Of a stretch of 64,000 nucleotides of DNA, positions 1 to 11,216 are shown piece by piece; position 1 is the stretch's first letter, and each line of letters opens with the position of its first letter. Where the stretch lies: positions 1 to 64,000 of the forward strand of contig JAJFZO010000471.1 of assembly GCA_021397835.1 (NCBI GenBank). The letters are read 5' to 3'. The DNA comes from Moringa oleifera (taxonomy: Eukaryota > Streptophyta > Magnoliopsida > Brassicales > Moringaceae). Below the pieces are notes generated by a model. It saw nothing but the letters and a program-made list of their open reading frames with translations. It was not told where the DNA came from and did no database searches. Made by a program: the position numbers and the translations under genes.

Positions 1-123
1 CATCCGCAACCTCGAGGGCCTACGACAAAGCACTCCGCATGCTCAAAATCCCCCCAGCGATTTGGCCCTCGCGTAGCATGCATCATAATTAGCCTCGCCA
101 CCCACACCGTCGAGCTTGTCTAG
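1..123. repeat. Partial monomer at left edge
   Basis: This is the last 123 bp of a monomer, with the cctcgaggg word, the C6 run, gcatgc and the caccgtcgag linker. Its closest relatives by eye are the 3' parts of the monomers at 7955 and 8934 (atccgcaacctcgag with cctacgac). The window therefore begins inside the array, and the left boundary is not present. Confidence 0.95.
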
Positions 124-775
124 CCACATCCGAGCTTATTATCCCACGATTTTTCTCATTTCGTTGCCCACGTTTTTCCCACCGATAAGGCCTTGGCAGC
201 AGGGTGTCACGCCTTGCCCTGGCTGGCCGTGTGGCTCACTCATTGCTAACGGCTGACGATCGTGTCGTTGATCGCGCTGCGCAACGAGTCCGCCTAGGCA
301 AGCCAGTGCATCGGGATCCAGCCCCGCATCGACCACCTCGAGGGCCTGCGACGAAGCAATCTGCATGATCAAAATCCCCCCAGTGATTTGGCCCTCGCGT
401 AGCATGCGTCATAATTAGCTTCGCCGCTCACACCGTCGAGCTTGTGTTGCCACATCCCAGCTTATTATCCCATGATTTTTCTCATTTCGTTGCCCACCAC
501 TTTCCCACCGATGAGGCCTTGGCAGCAGGGTGTCACGCCTTGCCCTGGCTGGCCGTGTGGCTCACTCATTGCTAATGGTCGACGATCGTGTCGTCTATCG
601 CACTGCGCAATGAGTCTGCCAAGGAAACCCTGGGCGTCGGGATCCAGCCCCGCATCCGCCACCTCAAGGGCCTGCGACGAGGCACTCTGCATGCTCAAAA
701 TCCCCCCAGTGATTTGGCCTTCGCGTAGCATGCATCATCATTAGCTTCGCGGTCCACACCGTCGAGTTTACCTAG
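124..775. repeat. Two-monomer block, copy 1 of 3
   Basis: Monomers 124 and 450 recur as a pair at 9587-10238 (offset 9463) and 10565-11216. Shared markers are caagccagtgcatc in the first unit, and cgtctatcgcactg with aaggaaaccctgg in the second. The second unit also has cccaccactttcc in the T-rich segment. Confidence 0.8.
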
Positions 776-1939
776 CCACATCCCAGCTCATTATCCCACG
801 ATTTTCCCCATTTCGTTGCCCACCACTTTCCCACCGATGAGGCCTTGGCAGCAGGGTGTCACGCATTGCCTTGGCTGGCCGTGTGGCTCCCTCATTGCTA
901 ACGGCCGACGATCGTGTCGTCGATCGCGCTGCGCAATGAGTCCGCTGAGCCAAGCCTGGGCGTCGGGATCCAGCCCCGCATCCGTCGCCTCGAGGGCCTG
1001 CGACGAAGCACTCCGCATGCTCAAAATCCCCCCAGCGATTTGGCCCTCGCGTAGCATGCGTCATCATTAGCTTCGTCGCCCACACCGTCGAGCTTGTGTT
1101 GCCACATCCCAGCCTATTATCCCATGATTTTTCTCATTTCGTTGCCCACCACTTTTCCACCGATGAGGCCTTGGCAGCAGGCTGTCATGCCTTGCCCTGG
1201 CTGGCCGTGTGGCTCACTCATTGCTAACGGCCGACGATCGTGTCGTTGATCGCGGTGCGGAACGAGTCCGCCGAGGCAAGCCTGGGCGTCGGAATCCAGC
1301 CCCGCATCCGTCACCTCGAGGGACTGCAACGAAGCACTCCGCATGCTCAAAATCCCCCCAGCGATTTGGCCCCTACGTAGCATGCGTCATCATTATCTTC
1401 GCCGCCCACACCGTCGAGCTTGTGTAGCCACATCCTAGCTTATTATCCCATGATTTTTCTCATTTCGTTGCCCACCACTTTTCCACCGATGAGGCCTTGG
1501 CAGCATGGTGTCACGCCTTGCCCTGGCTGGCCGTGTGGCTCACTCATTGCTAATGGCCGACGATCGTGTCGTCTATCGCACTGCACAACGAGTCCGCCAA
1601 GGAAACCCTGGGCGTCGGGATCCAGCTCCGCAACCGCCACCTCAAGGGCCTGCGACGAAGCACTCTGCATGCTCAAAATCCGCCAAGCGATTTGGCCTTC
1701 GCGTAGCATGCATCATCATTAGCTTCGCGGCCCACACCGTCGAGTTTACCTAGCCACATCCCAACTCTTTATCCCACGATTTTCCTCATTTCGTTGCCCA
1801 TGTTTTCCCACCGATGACGCCTTGGCAGCAGGGGTGTCACGCCTTGCCATGGCTGGCCGTGTAGCTCCCTCATTGCTAACGGCCGACGATCGTGTCGTCG
1901 ATCGCGCCGCAAAACGAGTCCGCCTAGGCAAGCCTGGGC
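776..1939. repeat. Monomers 776, 1102, 1428 and most of 1754
   Basis: Ordinary mosaic units. The 1428 unit is a relative of the 450 unit (cgtctatcgcactg). The 1102 unit has ggctgtcatgcc and ggtgcggaacgag, features that recur at 12523-12700, next to the second copy of the large duplication. The 1754 unit aligns with 11217 at offset 9463. Confidence 0.75.
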
Positions 1940-2732
1940 GTCGGGATCCAGCCCCACATCCGTCGCCTCGAGGGCCTGCGACGAGGCACTCCGCATGCTC
2001 AAAATTCCCCCAGCGATTTGGCCTTCGCGTAGCATGCATCATCGTTAGCTTCGCCACCAACACCGTCGAGTTTGTCTAGCCACATCTCAGCTCATTATCC
2101 CACGATTTTTCTCATTTCGTTGCCCACGTTTTTCCCACCGATGAGGCCTTGGCAGCAGGAGTGTCACGCCTTGCCCTGGCTAGCCGTGTGGCTCACCCAT
2201 TACTAACGGCCGACGATCGTGTCATTGATCGCGATGAGCAACAAGTCCGCTGAGCCAGGCCTGGGCGTCGGGATCCAGCCCCGCATCCGCAACCTCGAGG
2301 GCCTACGACGAAGCACTCCGCATGCTCAAAATCCCCCCAGCGATTTGGCCCTCGCGTAGCATGCATCATCATTAGCTTCACCGCCCACACCGTCGAGCTT
2401 GTGTACCCACATCCCAGCTTATTATCCCATGATTTTTCTCATTTCGTTGCCCACATTTTTCCCACCGATGAGGCCTTGGCAGCAGGGTGTCACGCCTTGC
2501 CCTGGTTGGCCGTGTGGGTCACTCATTGTTAACGGCCGACGATCGTGTCGTAGATCGCACTGCACAACGAGTCCGCCAAGGAAAGCCTGGGCGTCGGGAT
2601 CCAGCCCCGCATCCGCCACCTCCAGGGCCTACGACGAAGCACTCCGCATGCTCAACATCCCCCCAGCGATTTGGCCCTCGCGTAGCATGCATCATCATTA
2701 GCCTCGCCACCCACACCGTCAAGGTTGTCTAG

Positions 2733-3711
2733 CCACATCCTAGCTTATTATCCCACGATTTTTCTCATTTCGTTGCCCACGTTTTCCCACCGATGAGGCC
2801 TTGGCAACAAGGGTTTCACGCCTTGCCATGGCTGGCCGTGTGGCACCCTCATTGCTAACGGCCGACGATCGTGTCGTCGATCGCGCTGCGCAACGAGTCC
2901 GCCAAGGCAAGCCTGGGCGTCGGGATCATGCCCCGCATCCGTCGCCTCGAAGGCCTGCGATGAGGCACTCCGCATGCTCAAAATCCCCCCAGCGATTTGG
3001 CCTTCGCATAGCATGCATCATCGTTAGCTTCGCCACCAACACCGACGAGTTTGTCTAGCCACATCCCAGCTCATTATTCCACTATTTTTCTCATTTCGTT
3101 GCCCACCACTTTCCCACCGATGAGGCCTTGGCAGCAGGGTGTCACGCATTGCCCTGGCTGGCCGTGTGGCTCCCTCATTGCTAACGGCCGACGATCGTGT
3201 CGTCGATCGTGCTGCGCAACGAGTCCGCCTAGGCAAGCCTGGGCGTCGGGATCCAGCACCGCATCCGTCGCCTCAAGGGCCTGCGACGAGGCACTCCGCA
3301 TGCTCAAAATCCACCCAGTGATTTGGCCTTCGCGTAGCAAGCATCATCGTTAGCTTCGCCACCAACACCGTCGAGTTTGTCTAGCCACATCCAAGCTCAT
3401 TATCCCACGATTTTTCTCATTTCGTTGCCCACGTTTTTCCCACCGATGAGGCCTTGGCAGCAGGAGTGTCACGCCTTTCCCTGGCTGGCCGTGTGGCTCA
3501 CCCATTGCTAACGGCCGACGATCGTGTCATTGATCGCGATGCGCAACGAGTCCACCGAGCCAAGCCTGGGCGTCGAGATCCAGCCCCGCATCCGCAACCT
3601 CGAGGGCCTGCGACGAAGCACTCCGCATGCTCAAAATCCCCCCAGCGATTTGGCCCTCGCGTAGCATGCATCATCTTTAGCTTCACCACCCACACCGTCG
3701 AGTTTGTCTAG
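2733..3711. repeat. Three-monomer block, copy 1 of 3
   Basis: Monomers 2733, 3059 and 3385 recur at 11217-12195 (offset 8484) and 13502-14480 (offset 10769). Markers are gtggcaccctc in the first unit, cattattccactattt in the second, and caggagtgtcacgcctttcc with cgagatccagcc in the third. The 13.5 kb copy is part of the larger duplication; the 11.2 kb copy is separate. Confidence 0.85.
2863..2879. other. Dyad-symmetric element, form 1 (example)
   Basis: cgacga (2863-2868) and tcgtcg (2874-2879) are perfect inverted repeats around a 5-base centre. A second overlapping dyad comes from two copies of the palindrome cgatcg. The element sits about 130-150 bp into most monomers of subfamilies 1 and 2. 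It is also the place where a recurrent 12-bp deletion and a major block junction fall. Protein binding or cruciform formation is not shown by the sequence. Confidence 0.7.
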
Positions 3712-5670
3712 CCACATCCCAGCTCATTATCCCACGATTTTTCTCATTTCGTTGCCCATGTTTTTCCCACCGATGAGGCCTTGGCAGCGGGGGTGTCACG
3801 CCTTGCCATGGCTGGCCGTGTGGCACCCTCATTGCTAACGGCCGACGATCGTGTCGTCGATCGCGCTGCGCAACGAGTCCGCCTAGGCAAGCCTGGGCGT
3901 CGGGATCCAGCCCCGCATCCGTCGCCTCGAGGGCCTGCGACGAGGCACTCCGCATGCTCAAAACCCCCCAGCAATTTGGCCCTCGCGTAGCATGCATCAT
4001 CATTAGCCTCGCCGCCCATACCGTCGAGCTTGTGTAGCCACATCCTAGCTTATTATCCCACTATTTTTCACATTTCGTTGCCCACGTTTTTCCCACCGAT
4101 GAGACCTTGGCAGCAGGGGTGTCACGCCTTGCCATGGCTGGCCGTGTGGCTCCCTCATTGCTAACGGCCGATGATCGTGACGTCGATCGCGCTGCGCAAT
4201 GAGTCCACCTAGGAAAGCCTGGGCATCGAGATCCAGCCCCGCATTAGTCGCCTCGAGGGCCTGCGACGAAGCACTCCGCATGCTCAAAATCCCCCCAGCG
4301 ATTTGGCCTTCGCATAGCATGCATCATCGTTAGCTTCGCCACCAACACCGTCGAGTTTGTCTAGCCACATCCCAGCTCATTATCCCACGATTTTTCTCAT
4401 TTCGTTGCCCACGTTTTTCCCACCGATGAGGCCTTGGCAGCAGGGGTGTCACGCCTTGCCCAGGTTGGTCGTGTGGCTCACTCATTGCTATTGGCTGAAG
4501 ATGATGTCATCGAACGCGGTGCGCAACGAGTTTGCCAAGGCAAGCCTGGGCATCGGGATGCAGCCCTGCATCCGCCACCTCGAGGGCCTGCGACGAAGCA
4601 CTCCGCATGCTCAAAATCACCCCAGCGATTTGGCCCTCGTGTAACATCCATCATCATTAGCTTCGCTACCCACTCCATCGAGCTTATGTAGCCACATCCC
4701 AGCTCATTATCCCACGATTTTTCTCATTTCGCTGCCTACGTTTTTCCTACCGATGAGGCCTTGGCAGAAGGTGTGTCACGCCTTGCCATGGCAGGCCGTA
4801 TGGCTCCCTCACAGTTAACGGCCGACTATCATGTCATCGGTCGAGCTACGTAACAAGTCCGTCGAGGCAAGTCAGGGCGTCGAGATCCAGCCCCGCATCC
4901 ACCACCTCGAGGGCCTGCGACGAAGCACTCCGCAGGCTCAAAATCCCTCCAGCGATTTGGCCCTCCCGTAGCATGCATCATCATTAGCTTCGCTGCCCAC
5001 ACCGTCGAGCTTGTGTAGCCACATCCCAGCTTATTATCTCATGATTTTTCTCATTTTGTTGCCCACCTTTTTCCCACCGATGAGGCCTTGGCAGCAGGGT
5101 GTCACGCCTTGCCTTGGTTGGTCGTGTGGCTCACTGGTTGCTATCGGCCGACCATCGTGTCGTCGATCGCACTGCGCAATGAGTCCGCCAAGGAAAGCCT
5201 GGGCGTCGGGATCTAGACCCGCATCCACCACCTCGAGGGCCTGCGACGAAGCACTCTGCATGCTCAAAATCCCCCCAGCGATTTGGCCTTCGCGTAGCAT
5301 GCATCATCATTAGCTTCGCGGCCCACACTGTCGAGTTTGTCTACCACATCCCAGCTCATTATCCCACGATTTCTCTCATTTTGTTGCCCACGTTTTTCCC
5401 ACCGATGAGGCCTTGGCAGCAGGGGTGTCACGCCTGGCCATGGCTGGTCGTGTGGCTCCCTCATTGCTAACGGCCGACGATCGTATCGTCGATCGCGCTG
5501 CGCAACGAGTCCACCAAGGCAAGCCTGGGCGTCGGGATCCAGCCCCACATCCGTTGCCTCGAGGGCCTGCGACGAACCACTCCGCATGCTCAAAATCCCC
5601 CCAGCGATTTGGCCTTCGCATAGCATGCATCATCGTTAGCTTCGCCACCAATATCGTCGAGTTTGTCTAG

Positions 5671-5997
5671 CCACGTCCCAGCTCATTATCCTACGATTTT
5701 TCTCATTTCGTTGCCCACGTTTTTCCCACCGATGAGGCCTTGGCAGCAGGGGTTTCACGCCTTGCCCAAGCTGGTCGTATGGCTCACTCATTGCTAATGG
5801 CTGACGATGATGTCATCGACCGCGGTGCGCAACGAGTCCGCCAAGGCAAGCCTGCGCATCGGGATGCAGCCCTGCATCCGCCGCCTCGAGGGCCTACGAC
5901 GAAGCACTCCGCATGCTCAAAATCACCCCAGCGATTTGGCCCTCGCGTAGCATCCATCATCATTAGCTTCGCCACCCACACCGTCGAGCTTGAGTAG
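5671..5997. repeat. Representative monomer, subfamily 3 (327 bp, gatgatgtcatc type)
   Basis: The diagnostic block is ctgacgatgatgtcatcgac in the middle, then gggatgcagccctgcatcc in place of the ggatccagcc form, so the BamHI word is lost. It continues with aaaatcaccccagcg and gcgtagcatccatc, so gcatgc is lost there too. Members include 4365, 7302, 15134, 15461, 16767, 19376, 20356, 21989, 24268, 30128, 32432, 47189 and 54057. This is the most distinctive subfamily and is usually present as single units spaced among other types. Confidence 0.85.
5805..5818. other. Dyad-symmetric element, form 2 (example)
   Basis: In subfamily 3 the same part of the monomer reads cgatga-tg-tcatcg, a different but again perfectly dyad-symmetric sequence with a 2-base centre. 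Relative to form 1, the changes that break the old stem create the new one. The symmetry is thus kept while the bases differ. Confidence 0.65.
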
Positions 5998-6649
5998 CCA
6001 CATCCCAGCTTATTATCCCATGATTTTTCTCATTTTGTTGCCCATCTTTTTCCCACCAATGAGGCCTTGGCAGCAGGGTGTCACGCCTTGCCATGGCTGG
6101 CCGTGTGGCTCACTCATTGCTAACGACCGACGATCGTGTCGTTGATCGCGGTGCGCAACGAGTCCGTCGAGGCAAGCTTGGGCGTCGGGATCCAGTCCAA
6201 CATCCGCCACCTCGAGGGCCTGCGACGAAGCACTCCGCATACTCAAAATCCCCCCAGCGATTTGGCCCTCGCGTAGCATGCATCATCATTAGCTTCGCCA
6301 CCTACACCGTCGAGCTTGTGTAGCCACATCCTAGCTTATTATCCCACGATTTGTCTCATTTTGTTGCCCACGTTTTCCCGCCGATGAGGCCTTGGTAGCA
6401 GGGGTGTCACACCTTGCCCTGGCTGGACGTGTGGCTCACTCATTGCTAACGGCCGACGATCGTGTCATTGATCGCGGTGCGCAACGAGTCCTCCGAGGCT
6501 AGTCTGGGCGTCGGGATCCAGCCCCGCATCTGTCACCTCGAGGGCCTGCGACGAAGCACTCCGCATGCCCAAAGTCCCCCCAGCGATTTGGCCATCGCGT
6601 AGCATGCGTCATCATTAGCTTCACCGCCCACACCGTCGAGCTTGTGTAG

Positions 6650-8281
6650 CCACATCCCAGCTTATTATCCCATGATTTTTCTCATTTCGTTGCCCACGTT
6701 TTTCCCACCGATGAGGCCTTGGCAGCAGGGTGTCACACCTTGCCTTGGCTGGTCGTGTGGCTCACTGGTTGCTAACAGCCGACGATCGTGTTGTCGATCG
6801 CACTGCGCAATGAGTCCGCCAAGGAAAGCCTGGGTGTCAGGATCTAGCCCCGCATCCGCCACCTCGAGGGCCTGCGACGAAGCACTCTGCATGCTCAAAA
6901 TCCCCCCAGCGATTTGGCCTTCGCGTAGCATGCATCATCATTAGCTTCGCGGCCCACACCGTCGAGTTTGTCTACCACATCCCAGCTCATTATCCCACGA
7001 TTTCTCTCATTTTGTTGCCCACGTTTTTCCCACCGATGAGGCCTTGGCAGCAAGGGTGTCACGCCTGGCCATGGCTGGTCGTGTGGCTCCCTCATTGCTA
7101 ACGGTCGACGATCGTATCGTCGATCGCGCTGCGCAACGAGTCCGCCCAGGCAAGCCTGGGCGTCGGGATCCAGCCCCACATCCGTCGCCTCGAGGGCCTG
7201 CGACGAACCACTCCGCATGCTCAAAATCCCCCTAGCAACTTGGCCTTCGCGTAGCATGCATCATCGTTAGCTTCGCCACCAATACCGTCGAGTTTGTCTA
7301 GCCATGTCCCAGCTCATTATCCCACGATTTTTCTCATTTCGTTGCCCACGTTTTTCCCACCGATGAGGCCTTGGCAGCAGGGGTTTCACGCCTTGCCCAA
7401 GCTGGTCGTGTGGCTCACTCATTGCTAATGGCTGACGATGACGTCATCGACCGCGGTGCGCAACGAGTCCGCCAAGGCAAGCCTGCGCATCGGGATGCAG
7501 CCCTGCATCCGCCGCCTCGAGGGCCTACGACGAAGCACTCCGCATGCTCAAAATCACCCCAGCAATTTGGCCCTCGCGTAGCATCCATCATCATTAGCTT
7601 CGCCACCCACACCATCGAGCTTGTGTAGCCACATCCCAGCTTATTATCCCATGATTTTTCTCATTTCGTTGCCCACCTTTTTGCCACCGATGAGGCCATG
7701 GTAGCAGGGTGTCACGCCTTGCGATGGCTGGCCGTGTGGCTCACTCATTGCTAACGACCGACGATCGTGTCGTTGATCGCGGTGCGAAACGAGTCCGCCG
7801 AGGCAAGCCTGGGCATCGGGATCCAGCCCAACATCCACCACCTCGAGGGCCTGCGACGAAGCACTCCGCATGCTCAAAATTCCCCCAGCGATTTGGCCCT
7901 CGCGTAGCATGCATCATCATTAGCTTCACCACCCACACCGTCGAGTTTGTCTAGCCACATCCCAGCTCATTATCCCACGATTTTTCTCATTTCGTTGCCC
8001 ACGTTTTTCCCACCGATGAGGCCTTGGCAGCAGGGGTGTCACGCCTTGCCCTGGCTGGCCGTGTAGCTCACTCATTGCTAACGGCCGACGATCGTGTCAT
8101 TGATCGCGGTGCGCAACGAGTCCTCCGAGGCAAGCCTGGGCGTCGGGATCCAGCCCCGCATCCGCAACCTCGAGGGCCTACGACAAAGCACTCCGCATGC
8201 TCAAAATCCCCCCAGCGATTTGGCCCTCGCGTGGCATGCATCATCATTAGCCTCGCCGCCCACACCGTCGAGCTTGTGTAG
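6650..8281. repeat. Five-monomer higher-order unit, copy 2 of 3
   Basis: Tandem partner of 5019-6649 at offset 1631. Its last two monomers (7629 and 7955) were duplicated again at 8608 and 8934 with period 979, so a 3-monomer duplication is nested on the 5-monomer one. Confidence 0.87.
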
Positions 8282-8607
8282 CCACATCCCAGCTTGTTAT
8301 CCCATGATTTTTCTCATTTCGTTGCCCATGTTTTTCCCACCGATGAGGCCTTGGCAGCAGGGTGTCACGCCTTGCCCTGGCTGGCCGTGTGGCTCACTCA
8401 TTGCTAACGGCCGACGATCGTGTCGTTGATCGCGATGCGCAATGAGTCCGCCGAGGCAGGCCTAGGCGTCGGAATCCATCCCCGCATCTGACACCTCGAG
8501 GGCCTGCGATGAACCACTCCGCATGCTCAAAATCCCCCCAGCGATTTGGCCCTGGCGTAGCATCCATCATCATTTGCTTCGCCACCCACACCATCGAGCT
8601 TGTGTAG
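8282..8607. repeat. Mosaic monomer between two duplicated pairs
   Basis: The 5' half resembles 9261 (offset 979). The 3' half has its own markers: caggcctaggcg, catctgacacctcg and catcatcatttgc. It sits between the 7629/7955 pair and its copy at 8608/8934. Confidence 0.7.
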
Positions 8608-9260
8608 CCACATCCCAGCTTATTATCCCATGATTTTTCTCATTTCATTGCCCACCTTTTTCCCACCGATGAGGCCATGGCAGCAGGGTGTCACGACTTG
8701 CCATGGCTGGCCGTGTGGCTCACTCATTGCTAACGCCCGACGATCGTGTCGTTGATCGCGGTGCGCAACGAGTCCACCGAGGCAAGCCTGGGCGTCGGGA
8801 TCCAGCCCAACATCCGCCACCTCGAGGGCCTGCGACGAAGCACTCCGCATGCTCAAAATCCCCCCAGCGATTTGGCCCTCGCGTAGCATGCATCATCATT
8901 AGCTTCACCACCCACACCGTCGAGTTTGTCTAGCCACATCCCAGCTCATTATCCCACGATTTTTCTCATTTCGTTGCCCACGTTTTTCCCACCGATGAGG
9001 CCTTGGCAGCAGGGGTGTCACGCCTTGCCCTGGCTGGCCGTGTGGCTCACTCATTGCTAACGGCCGACGATCGTGTCATTGATCGCGGTGCGCAACGAGT
9101 CCTCCGAGGCAAGCCTGGGCGTCGGGATCCAGCCCCGCATCCGCAACCTCGAGGGCCTACGACCAAGCACTCCGCATGCTCAAAATCCCCCCAGCGATTT
9201 GGCCCTCGAGTAGCATGCATCATCATTAGCCTCGCCGCCCACACCGTCGAGCTTGTGTAG
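8608..9260. repeat. Two-monomer copy of 7629-8281
   Basis: Offset 979. The two pairs share gctaacg(a/c)ccgacg, gatccagcccaacatcc, and in the second unit gagtcctccgagg with atccgcaacctcg. A further copy of the second unit lies at 10239, so this unit type is spread through 6.3-10.5 kb. Confidence 0.82.
8935..8990. other. AT-richer 5' segment with two T-tracts (repeated in every monomer)
   Basis: In this example the T5 runs lie at 8960-8964 and 8983-8987, about 23 bp apart, inside a stretch far richer in A+T than the rest of the monomer. The pair is kept in nearly all units, with small changes such as a C interrupting the first tract (gatttctctc) in many 25-44 kb units. Such tracts can bend DNA and influence nucleosome position; that role is inference. 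Confidence 0.6.
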
Positions 9261-9586
9261 CCACATCCCAGCATGTTATCCCATGATTTTGCTCATTTCG
9301 TTGCCCATGTTTTTCCCACCGATGAGGCCTTGGCAGCAGGGTGTCACGCCTTGCCCTGGCTGGCCGTGTGGCTCACTCATTGCTAATGGCCGATGATCGT
9401 GTCGTCGATCGCGCTGCGCAACGAGTCCGCCTAGGCAAGCCTGGGCGTCGGGATCTAACCCCGCATCCGCCACCTCCAGGGCCTACGATGAAGCACTCCG
9501 CATGCTCAACATCCCCCCAGCGATTTGGCCCTCGCGTAGCATGCATCATCATTAGCCTCGCCACCCACACCGTCGAGCTTGTCTAG
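9261..9586. repeat. Single mosaic monomer
   Basis: The 5' half resembles 8282. The 3' part shares cacctccagggcctacg and gctcaacatcc with monomers 2407 and 13176. It therefore joins two histories inside one unit. Confidence 0.65.
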
Positions 9587-10238
9587 CCACATCCTAGCTT
9601 ATTATCCCATGATTTTTCTCATTTCGTTGCCCACGTTTTTCCCACCGATAAGGCCTTGGCAGCAGGGTGTCACGCCTTGCCCTGGCTGGCCGTGTGGCTC
9701 ACTCATTGCTGACGGCCGATGATCGTGTCATTGATCGCGCTGCGCAACGGGTCCGCCTAGGCAAGCCAGTGCATCGGGATCCAGCCCCGCATCCACCACC
9801 TCGAGGGCCTGCGACGAAGCACTCCGCAGGCTCAAAATCCCCCCAGCGATTTGGCCCTCGCGTAGCATGCGTTATCATTAGCTTCGCTGCCCACACCGTC
9901 GAGATTGTGTTGCCACATCCCAGCCTATTATCCCATGATTTTTCTCATTTCGTTGCCCACCACTTTTCCACCGATGAGGCCTTGGCAGCAGGGTGTCACG
10001 CCTTGCCCTGGCTGGCCGTGTGGCTCACGCATTGCTAATGGCCGACGATCGTGTCGTCTATCGCACTGCGCAACGAGTCTGCCAAGGAAACCCTGGGCGT
10101 CGGGATCCAGCCCCGCATCCGCCACCTCAAGGGCCTGCGACGAAGCACTCTGCATGCTCAAAATCCCCCCAGCGATTTGGCCTTCGCGTAGCATGCATCA
10201 TCATTAGCTTCGCGGCCCACACCGTCGAGTTTACCTAG
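9587..10238. repeat. Two-monomer block, copy 2 of 3
   Basis: Partner of 124-775 at offset 9463 and of 10565-11216 at offset 978. The unit between the two local copies (10239-10564) is a gagtcctccgagg type related to 8934. Confidence 0.82.
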
Positions 10239-10564
10239 CCACATCCCAGCTCATTATCCCACGATTTTTCTCATTTCGTTGCCCACGTTTTTCCCACCGA
10301 TGAGGCCTTGGCTGCAGGGGTGTCACGCCTTGCCCTGGCTGGCCGTGTGGCTCACTCATTGCTAACGGCCGACGATCGTGTCATGGATCGCGGTGCGCAA
10401 CGAGTCCTCCGAGGCAAGCCTGGGCGTCGGGATCCAGCCCGCATCCGCAACCTCGAGGGCCTACGACCGAGCACTCCGCATGCTCAAAATCCCCCTAGCG
10501 ATTTGGCCCTCGCGTAGCATGCATCATCATTAGCCTCGCCACCCACACCGTCGAGCTTGTCTGG
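10239..10564. repeat. Single monomer of the 8934 type
   Basis: It carries gagtcctccgagg, atccgcaacctcg and cctacgaccgagc. It has small private changes (tcatggatcgcgg) and separates copies 2 and 3 of the two-monomer block. Confidence 0.72.
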
Positions 10565-11216
10565 CCAAATCCTAGCTTATTATCCCACGATTTTTCTCAT
10601 TTCGTTGCCCACGTTTTTCCCACCGATAAGGCCTTGGCAGCAGGGTGTCACGCCTTGCCCTGGCTGGCCGTGTGGCTCACTCATTGCTAACGGCCGATGA
10701 TCGTGTCATTGATCGCGCTGCGTAACGAGTCCACCTAGGCAAGCCAGTGCATCCGGATCCTGCCCCGCATCCACCACCTCGAGGGCCTGCGACGAAGCAC
10801 TCCGCATTCTCAAAATCCCCCCAGCGATTTGGCCCTCGCGTAGCATGCGTCATCATTAGCTTCGCCGCCCACACCGTTGAGCTTGTGTTGCCATATCCCA
10901 GCTTATTATCCCATGATTTTTCTCATTTCGTTGCCCACCACTTTTCCACCGATGAGGCCTTGGCAGCAGGGTGTCACGCGTTGCCCTGGCTGGCCGTGTG
11001 GCTCACTCATTGCTAATGGCCGACGATCGTGTCGTCTATCTCACTGCGCAACGAGTCTGCCAAGGAAACCCTGGGCGTCCGGATCCAGCCCCGCATCCGC
11101 CACCTCAAAGGCCTGCGACGAAGCACTCTGCATGCTCAAAATCCCCCCAGCGATTCGGCGTTCGCGTAGCATGCATCATCATTAGATTCGCGGCCCATAC
11201 CGTCGAGTTTACCTAG
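10565..11216. repeat. Two-monomer block, copy 3 of 3
   Basis: Same unit types as 9587-10238. Private changes include ccggatcctgcc and gcgattcggcgttc. Confidence 0.8.

Larger units (their letters stand above)
5019..6649. repeat. Five-monomer higher-order unit (1,631 bp), copy 1 of 3
   Basis: Monomers 5019, 5344, 5671, 5998 and 6324 are followed by the same five types at 6650, 6975, 7302, 7629 and 7955, all at offset 1631. The set recurs at 16115-17744. Markers in order are gtggctcactggttgc, gtctaccac with cacgcctggcc, the subfamily 3 dyad, gctaacgaccgacg, and gagtcctccgagg. Confidence 0.87.
1940..6730. repeat. Large duplicated block, copy 1 (about 4.8 kb)
   Basis: From about 1940 the sequence matches 12709 onward at offset 10769. 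Beyond monomer 4365 it matches at offset 11096, because copy 2 carries one extra 327-bp unit. Shared private markers include gtgtacccacatc (2401 and 13171), gggatcatgcc (2923 and 13692), gatctagaccc (5210 and 16307) and the missing G in gtctaccac/gtctatcac (5341 and 16437). The match ends near 6730, where copy 1 has gtgtcacacc and copy 2 has ctcacgcc. Confidence 0.88.

Noticed and set aside
1..326. Monomer as an internal dimer of two 163-bp halves
   Set aside because: Only very short words (for example ttcgttgcccac and ttcgccgcccac) resemble each other, and their spacing is not 163 bp.
3894..3930. CENP-B box-like word (cccgcatccgtcgcc)
   Set aside because: Read in reverse complement, it matches only part of the conserved CENP-B box core (the CCCG, T and CG positions) and misses the final AA. 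It is present only in monomers with the atccgtcgcc variant, so it is not convincing.
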